Shown piece after piece: positions 1 to 5,358 of a stretch of DNA of 7,311 nucleotides. How positions within the stretch are numbered: the first letter of the stretch is position 1; the number at the start of each line of letters is the position of its first letter. The DNA is from CAIJXB01 sp964439595 (GTDB lineage Bacteria; Chlamydiota; Chlamydiia; Chlamydiales; Rhabdochlamydiaceae), in assembly GCA_964439595.1 (NCBI GenBank), contig CAYTOK010000030.1, positions 1-7,311 on the forward strand. Reading direction: 5' to 3'. The position numbers and the translations under genes are program-made. The notes below the pieces were generated by a model that worked only from the letters and a program-made list of their open reading frames with translations, was not told where the DNA came from and did no database searches.

Positions 1-54
1 TAGAGCATCGGACTCATAACCCGCAGGTCGTAGGTTCAACTCCTACCTGCCCCA
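1..54 (+). tRNA. tRNA with CAT anticodon (Met-type), 5' end outside the window
   Basis: The 3' two thirds of a tRNA are visible. The anticodon loop CTCATAA holds CAT at 15-17. The variable loop is AGGTC, the T arm is GTAGG-TTCAACT-CCTAC (30-46), the 3' acceptor strand is CTGCCCC (47-53) and the discriminator base is A54. CCA is not encoded. The D-arm end TAGAGCA suits an elongator tRNA rather than initiator Met. A CAT anticodon could also belong to the lysidine-modified Ile tRNA, so the amino acid is not certain. The anticodon stem (8-12 with 20-24) has only three Watson-Crick pairs: A12 faces C20 and T8 faces C24. The adjacent integrase gene suggests this tRNA 3' end is an island attachment site. 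Confidence 0.85.
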
Positions 55-84
55 TCCTTTTTCTCCCTCGTGTGAGAAGGAATT

Positions 85-106
85 AAGCTTGATTTTTCAA
101 GCTTTT
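85..106 (+). terminator. A/T-rich hairpin after the tRNA, possible terminator
   Basis: AAGCTTGA (85-92) and TCAAGCTT (97-104) form a perfect 8-bp stem around a TTTT loop, and the descending arm runs into a short T run ending at 106. Its place 30 bases after the tRNA suits a transcription terminator. The stem is A/T-rich and the T run short, so it may be weak. Confidence 0.35.
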
Positions 107-109
107 GAA

Positions 110-162
110 GTTAAGATTTGGCATCGCGGTGCAATGGCGGTGCAGAAAAAAACAATCTTAAC
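110..162. repeat. 9-bp inverted repeat enclosing two 8-bp direct repeats
   Basis: GTTAAGATT (110-118) pairs with AATCTTAAC (154-162). Between the arms, GCGGTGCA occurs twice, at 126-133 and 137-144, with an 11-bp period, so both copies lie on the same face of the helix. The structure sits between the tRNA 3' end and the integrase start. That is where recombinase arm-type sites, excisionase sites or an integrase operator would be expected. The function is inferred from position; the repeats are seen directly. Confidence 0.5.
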
Positions 163-209
163 ACACACCATCCAGCCGCTCGAACCATAAACATTAAGAG
201 GTTTGAGCT

Positions 210-932
210 ATGGCAGCAATTTATAAACGTAAAGATTCAAAAGGTAGAGTCGTTGGATGGCGCGCTGTTGTCCGTTTTGAGGGTCGCCCTGCAATTTGTA
301 AACAGCATGATCGGAAAGAAGAGGCCCAAGACTGGGCTATTGAGATTGAACGACAGATTAAGCTAGGTCAATTCAATTTTGAACTCTATAAAAATAAACA
401 TACATTCAATGAACTAGTAGAGCGTTACAGGAACGACGGGGCTTTAGAACATATTCGCTCCGTGGAAGATGTAATTCGATATTTAGAGTATTGGACAAGC
501 CGCTTTAGCAGCTATGCTCTTGTTCATCTCACATCAGAATTGATCGGAAAAGAAAGGCGCTTATTGGCCGAAAAACCCACTCATAAAGGGGAACAACGTA
601 GTAATTCAACTGTGAATAGATACATAGCGAGCCTCTCAGCACTCCTTAGCCATGCCGTTAAGTTGAAGTGAATAAGCGAAAACCCTTGCTTTAGCTTACA
701 CAAATTGAAAGAAAGCCCTGGACGTGATCGCGTCCTTACAGAAGAAGAAATTCTACGTCTCTTGACTGCTTGTAAAGAAAGCAAGTCGCCCTACCTTTAT
801 TGCATCGTATTGATAAGCCTAACAACGGGAGCAAGACAAGGAGAACTTTTAAACCTGGAATGGCGGCATGTCGATTTTGACAATAAACTGGCTTATCTTA
901 AAGAGACTAAAAATGGCAGACCTAGAAGTATC
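210..932 (+). pseudogene. Tyrosine-recombinase (phage/island integrase), inactivated
   Basis: This is a broken site-specific integrase of the lambda/P4 class. The start at ATG 210 is supported by AAGAGG at 196-201, 8 bases upstream. The N-terminus (MAAIYKRKDSKGRVVGWRA...) resembles the small arm-type DNA-binding domain, followed by a SAM-like core-binding domain up to about residue 153. An in-frame TGA at 669-671 interrupts it. Downstream the same frame continues with ISENPCFSLHK and then LKESPGRDRVLTEEE, which is normal integrase sequence. The family usually has Trp just before this 'I-x-E-N-P' stretch, so TGG to TGA is likely. The first catalytic Arg is present in TTGARQGELLNLEW (Arg codon near 834) and the beta-strand Lys in KETKNGRPRS. 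The HxxR, H/W and Tyr motifs are absent because the reading switches to foreign sequence near 933. Beyond the adjoining tRNA, no second attachment site is seen in the window. Confidence 0.8.
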
Positions 933-1220
933 GCTGATGAGCTTCAAGTGTTGCTAAAGAAAAATGGTTATTCTCAACCAGAGATCATTACAGAAAAGCT
1001 CCTAGAACTATACAAAGAGCAAAACTTAGAGCTGGAACAAGACATCCGCAAATTAGAAGAAAGCAGAGCAGCCAATAGTGATGCGAACAGACTTTTTAGT
1101 ATGCTTGGCATGATTCCCGAAATTGACAGCGCCGACAGAGTTTTGAAGTATGAGAGGGGGTTGCAAAAATCTATCTATCAAAACCTTATCATGCTCAAAA
1201 AGTTGCAAGGTTTATTCTGA
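933..1220 (+). pseudogene. Foreign coiled-coil fragment fused in frame to the integrase remnant
   Basis: From about base 933 the frame no longer reads as integrase. It gives roughly 95 residues beginning ADELQVLLKKNGYSQPE, rich in charged heptads (LLELYKEQNLELEQDIRKLE), and ends with VLKYERGLQKSIYQNLIM and LKKLQGLF. The 'RYE-x-x-x-x-R-x-I/L-Y-x-x-L-x-x-L-x-x-LQ' pattern resembles the C-terminus of uncharacterised proteins common in Acidobacteria and Planctomycetes; this is from memory. After the stop, the +1 frame reads YSEIGFVLEKI, so a frameshift may have cut a longer tail. The origin is a deletion or recombination joining two genes. No start codon or ribosome-binding site of its own is seen at the junction. 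The function is unknown and the piece is probably not expressed, given the TGA upstream. Confidence 0.5.
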
Positions 1221-1433
1221 AATTGGCTTTGTTTTGGAGAAAATTAGATTTGATAGATACGTTCATTAAATCAAAATTAAAAAAATTCCAATATTCTTTA
1301 GCTCCATTCCGTTGCTTATTGTCATGACTATCTTTTACCTCCACCCCATTTTTTCTGGAATTCATTAGGTTTTTTTGGTACATTCCTCTGCTTAAAACAG
1401 AGGAACCCACGACAAATTAAAGGATGCATATAT
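1221..1433. other. Gene-poor spacer with an 8-bp hairpin before the Nudix gene
   Basis: This stretch has no convincing gene. The minus-strand reading frame through it shows no recognisable domain. TTCCTCTG (1383-1390) and CAGAGGAA (1398-1405) form a perfect 8-bp stem with a 7-base loop, ending 28 bases before the Nudix start. There is no T run on the plus strand, so it is not a clear terminator. It could be a 5' leader structure or an operator. No well-formed promoter was found. Confidence 0.4.
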
Positions 1434-1964
1434 ATGACAAAAACACTCAACAAGTGTCTTATTTTAATCACTTTAGCCTTAGTTCCTTTAACTGGAGATG
1501 CAAGCGAAACAGTAATAAAACAAGCGCATAAGCCGCCGATTCTTACAACAACAGCGATTATTGAGGTCCACGAAGGCGGTCAGTTTAAAGGTATCGTGCT
1601 GATTGAGCGTGGAAAAGCTCCTTTTGGCAAAGCGATTCCAGGCGGAAAAGTGGAATATGGTGAAACCGTAGAAAATGCCGTAAGACGGGAAATGATGGAA
1701 GAAGTTAACCTCCCACTAAATGACTTAAGACAATTTCATGTATATTCTGATCCCACAAGAGATTTTAGACATCATTCCGTTGAAGTTGCTCATACAGCAA
1801 AAGCTTTTCAATCCCCTACGGCTGGGGATGATGCGGCAAAAGCCTTTGTAGTCAAATTGGAGGACATTCCATGGAGCGAACTCGCTTTTGATCATGCTCA
1901 AGTGTTAAAAGATTACATTGAGTGGAGAAATGGTAATGAATCCTTAGCTATGCCAAACCCTTAA
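1434..1964 (+). CDS. Exported Nudix hydrolase
   Basis: This 176-residue protein carries a complete Nudix box at about residues 71-93: G71-x5-E77-x7-R85-E86-M-M-E89-E90-V-N92-L93. The usual Gly near the end of the box is Asn, a tolerated variant. Family members hydrolyse nucleoside diphosphates linked to another moiety, using Mg bound by the box glutamates. A following HVYSDPTRDFRHHSV stretch resembles ADP-ribose or related pyrophosphatases, but the substrate cannot be fixed. Residues 1-23 look like a signal peptide: K3/K7, hydrophobic CLILITLALVPL, then a likely cleavage after GDA23. A Nudix enzyme outside the cytoplasm is unusual. AAAGGA at 1419-1424 lies 9 bases before ATG 1434. The next exported gene starts 16 bases downstream, so the two are probably one operon. 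Confidence 0.88.
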   Translation: MTKTLNKCLILITLALVPLTGDASETVIKQAHKPPILTTTAIIEVHEGGQFKGIVLIERGKAPFGKAIPGGKVEYGETVENAVRREMMEEVNLPLNDLRQFHVYSDPTRDFRHHSVEVAHTAKAFQSPTAGDDAAKAFVVKLEDIPWSELAFDHAQVLKDYIEWRNGNESLAMPNP

Positions 1965-1980
1965 ATAATTGAGATTATAA

Positions 1981-2769
1981 ATGTTCATGCGCGCTGCTTT
2001 AGCAATTGCTATTTTTTGTCTTGCATCTTCATGTGTTGAGGCCAAAATAATTGAAACTCGTCACATCGAAGATGTTATTCCTTTAATTGATCATGAAACT
2101 TGGTTTTTAGTCGACCTTGACAACTGCATGTTTGAAGGAGCACAAGCCTTAGGACATGCAAACTGGTTTTATGATGAGCTACAGCAAAGAATGCAAAAAG
2201 GGATGAGCCGAGAAGAGGCAATAAGAGACGCCTACCCTGGCTGGATTAAAACTCAAAAAACCTGCCAAGTTAAAGCGTTAGAGACTAGCTTTGTTCCTAC
2301 CCTTTTGAAATTACAAAACGAAGGAATAGTCATCATGGGATTGACTCATCGACAACCTTCAGTTGTAGATTCAACTGTCCGACAGATTGCCTCTCTTGGT
2401 TTTAATTTCCTCACAACCGCACCTTCTAAGGAATGCTTTAGCGTTCCTGCAAAAACTCAGACGCTATATTCTCAGGGAGTTCTATTTGTAGGTGATTACA
2501 ACAAGAAGATTGATATTTTTGAACCATTTCTCTCTATGGTTAATCAGCAACCAAAGAAAATAGTATTTATTGATGATAAAAGAAAAAATGTCGAGGAATT
2601 GGAAAATTTAACAAGGTTTGGGATTGAGTATATTGGAGTTCATTACACAGCAATTGAACATGCTGAACCTGTTTATGTCCGTGAAATTGCTGAATTTCAA
2701 TCTAAATTTTTAGATCAAATCATGAGCAATGAAGCGGCTTTACTCCTTATGGAGAATGGTCTTGAGTAA
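1981..2769 (+). CDS. Exported HAD-superfamily protein, DUF2608-type
   Basis: The 262-residue product has the HAD layout: motif I as FLVDLDNCMFE with D45 and D47, motif II T122 in GLTHR, a Lys at 175/176 in VGDYNKK, and motif IV D198-D199 in KIVFIDDKRKN. Together these fit the DUF2608 group known from Legionella, Rickettsia and chlamydiae, thought to be phosphatase-like. Residues 1-21 form a signal peptide (hydrophobic ALAIAIFCLASS, likely cleavage after VEA21). The nearby C18 sits in a poor lipobox, so a lipoprotein is less likely. The start could be 1981 or the second ATG at 1987; neither has a clear ribosome-binding site, consistent with coupling to the Nudix gene 16 bases upstream. A phosphatase and a Nudix enzyme could act in sequence on the same phosphate compound, which is inference. 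Confidence 0.85.
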   Translation: MFMRAALAIAIFCLASSCVEAKIIETRHIEDVIPLIDHETWFLVDLDNCMFEGAQALGHANWFYDELQQRMQKGMSREEAIRDAYPGWIKTQKTCQVKALETSFVPTLLKLQNEGIVIMGLTHRQPSVVDSTVRQIASLGFNFLTTAPSKECFSVPAKTQTLYSQGVLFVGDYNKKIDIFEPFLSMVNQQPKKIVFIDDKRKNVEELENLTRFGIEYIGVHYTAIEHAEPVYVREIAEFQSKFLDQIMSNEAALLLMENGLE

Positions 2770-3119
2770 TTTTTCAGTTACATATTTTGGCATCAAAGCC
2801 ATTTTTTTAATCCTTACTCTCCATTACACTTTACCTGTTTTTGGAAGCATTCAATATACAAGAGAAAAGATATGGATTGACTGCACATCATGCGGCGGCG
2901 CTTTGTATAGCCCGTCGCTTTTTTAAATTCTCGGAAGCTCCTTCTAAGTGTCCTATGAAAGTAGTGCATAAAAATGTCCAAGTCACTTGCCCTCTACCTG
3001 CACGGAATCGAGAGCAACATGTTTGGGTATTTTGGATAGGAGCATACCGAAAGCTTAAAGCCGCGCTTGCTGCGCATTTTCGGGTTTCTCCAGGTCCTGC
3101 TCACGCTCGACCTGGATGA
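2756..3119 (+). pseudogene. Frameshifted remnant of a small secreted protein, unrecognised
   Basis: A frame starting at ATG 2756, inside the end of the preceding gene, reads as a signal peptide (GIKAIFLILTLHYTLPVFGS) followed by IQYTREK. In that frame it then turns into a Cys-rich tail and stops at 2926. Shifting by one base in the AAAA run near 2866-2872 gives a continuous protein-like sequence: RYGLTAHHAAALCIARRFFK, then FSEAPSKCP, then KNVQVTCPLPARNRE. A single extra A would explain this. From 3014 the frame runs into the 220-bp repeat and ends at TGA 3117-3119 inside it, so the original C-terminus is lost. I do not recognise the family. The overlap suggests it once followed the Nudix and HAD genes as a third exported product. 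Confidence 0.35.
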
Positions 3120-3233
3120 CAAGGTAACTTCTCGAACAGCTTGAGAGCGATCTCAAGGGCTAACCGTTGACAGAACTGCTTGGTCAACGTGTCTATGCAA
3201 TGAATACATTTGTATAGATTTTTAGTAGCGGTT
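3014..3233 (+). repeat. 220-bp structured direct repeat, copy 1
   Basis: This copy is identical to 4032-4251 except at one position (A3050 versus G4068), with an exact offset of 1018 bp. It is richer in G+C than its surroundings. Four potential stems lie in order: CCGAAA/TTTCGG (3047-3052 with 3078-3083), TCCAGGTC/GACCTGGA (3089-3096 with 3109-3116), CTTGAGA/TCTCAAG (3140-3146 with 3151-3157) and CGTTGAC/GTCAACG (3165-3171 with 3183-3189). No terminal inverted repeats are seen, so it is not a simple MITE. One frame can be read as HVWVFWIGAYRKLKAALAAH and so on in both copies, but the hairpins argue for a structured element. It could be a mobile repeat, a remnant of an insertion element, or a structured RNA. 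Confidence 0.9.
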
Positions 3234-3263
3234 AACTCATATAAATTCAATCAAGTGATAAAA

Positions 3264-3827
3264 ATGTCTAATATTATCTTTCTATTTGGTCCCTCATGCA
3301 GTGGAAAATCAACTTTGGGTCAAGCTCTTCAGAAGGATCTTGGAGGTGATTGGATATATATCGATCGAGACGATCTGATTGAACAAAATGTATGTTCTGA
3401 GTCAACAGCAGATCGAACTCTAGAACAAAGAATTCAATCTATTAAAGGTAAAATTATTATAGATACGCAAATTCCATGGAGGGAAAAGCAAAAAGGTGAA
3501 TTTTATTTTATGGTACTTCCACCTCTTGAAATTTTATTAAAAAGAGATGCAGAAAGAACTGTAAAACTGCAACGCCCTGAAAGACAGGCTTACTATGCGC
3601 GAGAATACGTTTTAGAAACCTATAATACCCTTAGCAAGATGAATAAGGAAAATTTTGATCACTATTTTGGTGCATCTCGAGAATCTGTAATGGATGAAAT
3701 AGATACGGTTAAAACTATAATAAAATACAATCATAGTTCTTATATTAAATACTTCTGCTTCACTTTAGCAGGTGTTGCATTTAGCATTGTTTGTGCAGTA
3801 TTGATAAACTCAAATAAAAAATCCTAA
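3264..3827 (+). CDS. P-loop kinase-like protein with C-terminal membrane anchor
   Basis: The product is 187 residues from ATG 3264. An in-frame ATG at 3210 lies inside the repeat and would add 18 residues unlike the family, so 3264 is preferred. Ribosome-binding sequence is weak at either start. A Walker A motif GPSCSGKST occurs at residues 9-17, right after the first beta strand NIIFLF. A YIDRDDL segment (32-38) and a KIIIDTQIP strand (63-71) follow. An Arg-rich stretch LLKRDAERTVKLQRPER (91-107) resembles the lid of small kinases such as AAA_33 or chloramphenicol-phosphotransferase-like proteins. Residues about 161-181 form a hydrophobic helix followed by NSNKKS, a tail-anchor layout that would put the kinase domain in the cytoplasm at a membrane. 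Substrate is unknown. The gene is framed by the two 220-bp repeats, so it may have arrived as one unit. Confidence 0.8.
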   Translation: MSNIIFLFGPSCSGKSTLGQALQKDLGGDWIYIDRDDLIEQNVCSESTADRTLEQRIQSIKGKIIIDTQIPWREKQKGEFYFMVLPPLEILLKRDAERTVKLQRPERQAYYAREYVLETYNTLSKMNKENFDHYFGASRESVMDEIDTVKTIIKYNHSSYIKYFCFTLAGVAFSIVCAVLINSNKKS

Positions 3828-3937
3828 AGCACATTTTTTAATTTTTCAAGCGCAGTTAAGTAAGGAATTTTCAAAGCAGACCAATCAAATCTTTCTTCAA
3901 CTGCGTAAAAAGTGCGTAATTTTTTTTTATTTATCTT
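3824..3937 (-). pseudogene. Possible decayed convergent gene end, unrecognised
   Basis: On the minus strand an open stretch of 37 codons without an ATG reads KKKLRTFYAVEERFDWSALK and then IPYLTALEKLKNVL, and stops at 3824-3826, overlapping the stop codon of the kinase. The residue composition looks protein-like rather than random. A stop codon (3938-3940) precedes it, next to a run of nine T on the plus strand where slippage is easy. It could be the C-terminal remnant of a lost gene. No family is recognised and the call is weak. Confidence 0.25.
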
Positions 3938-4031
3938 TCATTCCCTTTTATATGAACGTTTTTTATATCAAACTTAGTGAGGGGTAAGCGTCAATGGGAT
4001 AACTGCCTTAGAAAGGCTACAAGAAGCAGTG

Positions 4032-4251
4032 GCAACATGTTTGGGTATTTTGGATAGGAGCATACCGGAAGCTTAAAGCCGCGCTTGCTGCGCATTTTCG
4101 GGTTTCTCCAGGTCCTGCTCACGCTCGACCTGGATGACAAGGTAACTTCTCGAACAGCTTGAGAGCGATCTCAAGGGCTAACCGTTGACAGAACTGCTTG
4201 GTCAACGTGTCTATGCAATGAATACATTTGTATAGATTTTTAGTAGCGGTT
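4032..4251 (+). repeat. 220-bp structured direct repeat, copy 2
   Basis: This is the second copy of the element at 3014-3233, in the same orientation, with 219 of 220 bases identical. The single change (G4068) falls in the first stem and would turn an A:U pair into G:U in RNA, so pairing is kept. Upstream, from 3941 to 4031, no gene is seen, only a small GCCTT/AAGGC hairpin (4005-4017). Downstream, 4254-4295 reads SAKEWKSLRKQYIL before a stop, possibly the tail of another lost gene. The remaining bases up to 4324 are unremarkable. Confidence 0.9.
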
Positions 4252-4324
4252 TATCTGCAAAAGAGTGGAAAAGCTTAAGAAAACAGTATATTCTCTAAAC
4301 TTTCCATTATTAAATGCTGTGCTT

Positions 4325-5119
4325 TCAAGAATAATGATAATCAATTTCTTCATTTTTCTTTGGTCCAATCACCCTCCAATTCAATTGGAGACTATACCGA
4401 TCAAAATGAATCTGACCAAAATAGGTGTCTCCTCCACAGAGATGAGAATCCACAGATGATAGGGAATGCTTGCCGGAAAGTGCAAGATGAAAAAGAAAGA
4501 CGGGATGCTCGGGTCCTCGTCGTAAGTGTTCCAAAGAGATTACACCTGCACAGCGATCCAAAATCCAACGAAAGATGTTACTAAAGCTTACTTCTGTATC
4601 CTGTTCGCCATGCCAGACACCCTTTTCATGGAAAATTAACGTGTTACTCCCTTCTTTTACGACACTCACTTCTCCTTTCCCTTTACCATTCCAGCCTCGC
4701 TCTTCTTTTGATTTTGTCTTGGCATTAAAAGTTAATTGGGTGACTCCCGAGAGTTTTTCCCAAAACGCAAGAAGTGCTTGAATTTTGTTTTCCTGATTGA
4801 CAGTTTGTGCCTTGAGATCCTCCCTTACAACGTAATAATCCTTCTTCTCATGGGCTGGTAATAAGGTATAAGCTTTTTTAAGGAGCTGTTCCAGCTCGTT
4901 CATAAGTGGATAGGCAGGGCTAAATTGATATATGCGAGTTTTGCCCTCATAGTAGCTTGTAATAAGGCTACCCTTCTCCAAACGATTAAGGGCCTTTTGA
5001 ATGGGCGTAAGAGGCGTTTTAAGTGATCTATGAAGTTGAGTCCCATAACATCTTCCATTCACAAATAGAAAAATGAGAATTCTTTGCACATTTTTGTTGC
5101 CGCAGAGGACTTCTAGCAT
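4325..5119 (-). CDS. Winged-helix transcription regulator with DUF6314-like domain
   Basis: The 264-residue product begins with a winged helix-turn-helix: helices over residues 10-49 (VQRILIFLFVNGRCYGTQLH, then PIQKALNRLEKG) and a wing at 52-66 (LITSYYEGKTRIYQF), as in MarR- or ArsR-like DNA-binding domains. A linker helix (72-118) leads to a beta-rich C-terminal half, residues about 119-264. The end of this half, with H226-x-C228, D231-x-Y233-x-G235 and LNWRVIGPKK (W248, G252-P253), resembles the DUF6314 family, proposed from memory. Such a barrel could bind a small ligand, so this may be a one-component sensor. The start ATG is at 5117-5119 on the minus strand, with an ATTAGAAATAGGT leader supplying an AGG about 12 bases upstream. 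It is transcribed away from a bioB remnant, and the shared intergenic region carries repeated operator-like elements, which suggests autoregulation and control of bioB. Confidence 0.75.
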   Translation of the reverse strand: MLEVLCGNKNVQRILIFLFVNGRCYGTQLHRSLKTPLTPIQKALNRLEKGSLITSYYEGKTRIYQFSPAYPLMNELEQLLKKAYTLLPAHEKKDYYVVREDLKAQTVNQENKIQALLAFWEKLSGVTQLTFNAKTKSKEERGWNGKGKGEVSVVKEGSNTLIFHEKGVWHGEQDTEVSFSNIFRWILDRCAGVISLEHLRRGPEHPVFLFHLALSGKHSLSSVDSHLCGGDTYFGQIHFDRYSLQLNWRVIGPKKNEEIDYHYS

Positions 5120-5128
5120 AAAAAAATC

Positions 5129-5348
5129 AAACCTATTTCTAATCTTTAAAAACTACTTTCCAGTTTTTTACTAACACTACCTAGCACCAATGAAAGCCAT
5201 ACAAAACATCTATTTTTAAACCATTTTCTAATTTTTATAAACCACTTTGTGGTTTATTCAGATTGTTTCATGAGGGTTTTTCAGTTGAAAATGATAGAAA
5301 AGGTGTCTATACTCGCCCCTTGCAAACAAAAAAATTAGAAATAGGTGG
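5129..5348. promoter_or_regulatory. Array of six related 17-bp operator-like elements
   Basis: Four copies lie at 5129-5145, 5150-5166, 5218-5234 and 5239-5255. Read on the minus strand they are AGATTAGAAATAGGTTT, AAACTGGAAAGTAGTTT, AAATTAGAAAATGGTTT and AAACCACAAAGTGGTTT. Within each pair the spacing is exactly 21 bp, two helical turns. Two more are in the opposite orientation: AAATTAGAAATAGGTGG at 5332-5348, and a copy one base shorter (TAGAAAAGGTG) at 5295-5305. The copy at 5239 extends to a perfect 9-bp palindrome, ATAAACCAC-ttt-GTGGTTTAT (5237-5257). Their position between the regulator and the bioB remnant suggests binding sites for that regulator; that link is inference. The rest of the region holds no gene. 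Confidence 0.65.
5285..5313 (+). promoter_or_regulatory. Sigma-70-type promoter reading towards the bioB remnant
   Basis: TTGAAA (5285-5290) and TATACT (5308-5313) are separated by exactly 17 bp; each hexamer matches the consensus at 5 of 6 positions. Transcription would start near 5320, before the leader of the bioB remnant. One operator-like element (5295-5305) lies in the spacer and another (5237-5257) ends 27 bases before the -35 box, a layout suited to repression. Confidence 0.7.
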
Positions 5349-5358
5349 ATAAATTCTC

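Noticed and set aside
118..366. Open frame with ATG overlapping the integrase start
   Set aside because: It runs through the tRNA-integrase spacer repeats and then in a different frame over the integrase N-terminus, whose own frame has clear family similarity and a good ribosome-binding site.
1195..1410. Minus-strand 71-codon frame after the integrase remnant
   Set aside because: Polar, low-complexity composition, no recognisable motif and overlap with the coiled-coil fragment; more likely chance in A/T-rich spacer DNA.
3167..3200. Perfect TTGACA -35 hexamer inside each 220-bp repeat
   Set aside because: No good -10 box lies 16-18 bp downstream (TATGCA is 21 bp away), and the hexamer is part of a hairpin arm. 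I do not call it a promoter, though a kinase promoter in the repeat stays possible.
3210..3263. Longer N-terminus for the P-loop kinase from ATG 3210
   Set aside because: The extra 18 codons begin inside the repeat and precede the normal first beta strand; the ATG at 3264 places Walker A at the usual distance from the start.
4265..4781. Several plus-strand open frames opposite the regulator gene
   Set aside because: They are antisense shadows of the winged-helix/DUF6314 gene and show no domain of their own.
5237..5257. TAAACC...GGTTTA palindrome as a BirA biotin operator
   Set aside because: BirA operators have a much longer spacer (about 14-16 bp) between half-sites; here the half-sites are 7 bp apart, and the palindrome fits better as one member of the local 17-bp repeat family.
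5129..5348. CRISPR array
   Set aside because: The repeats are degenerate, in mixed orientation and only 21 bp apart in pairs, with no regular spacers and no cas genes.
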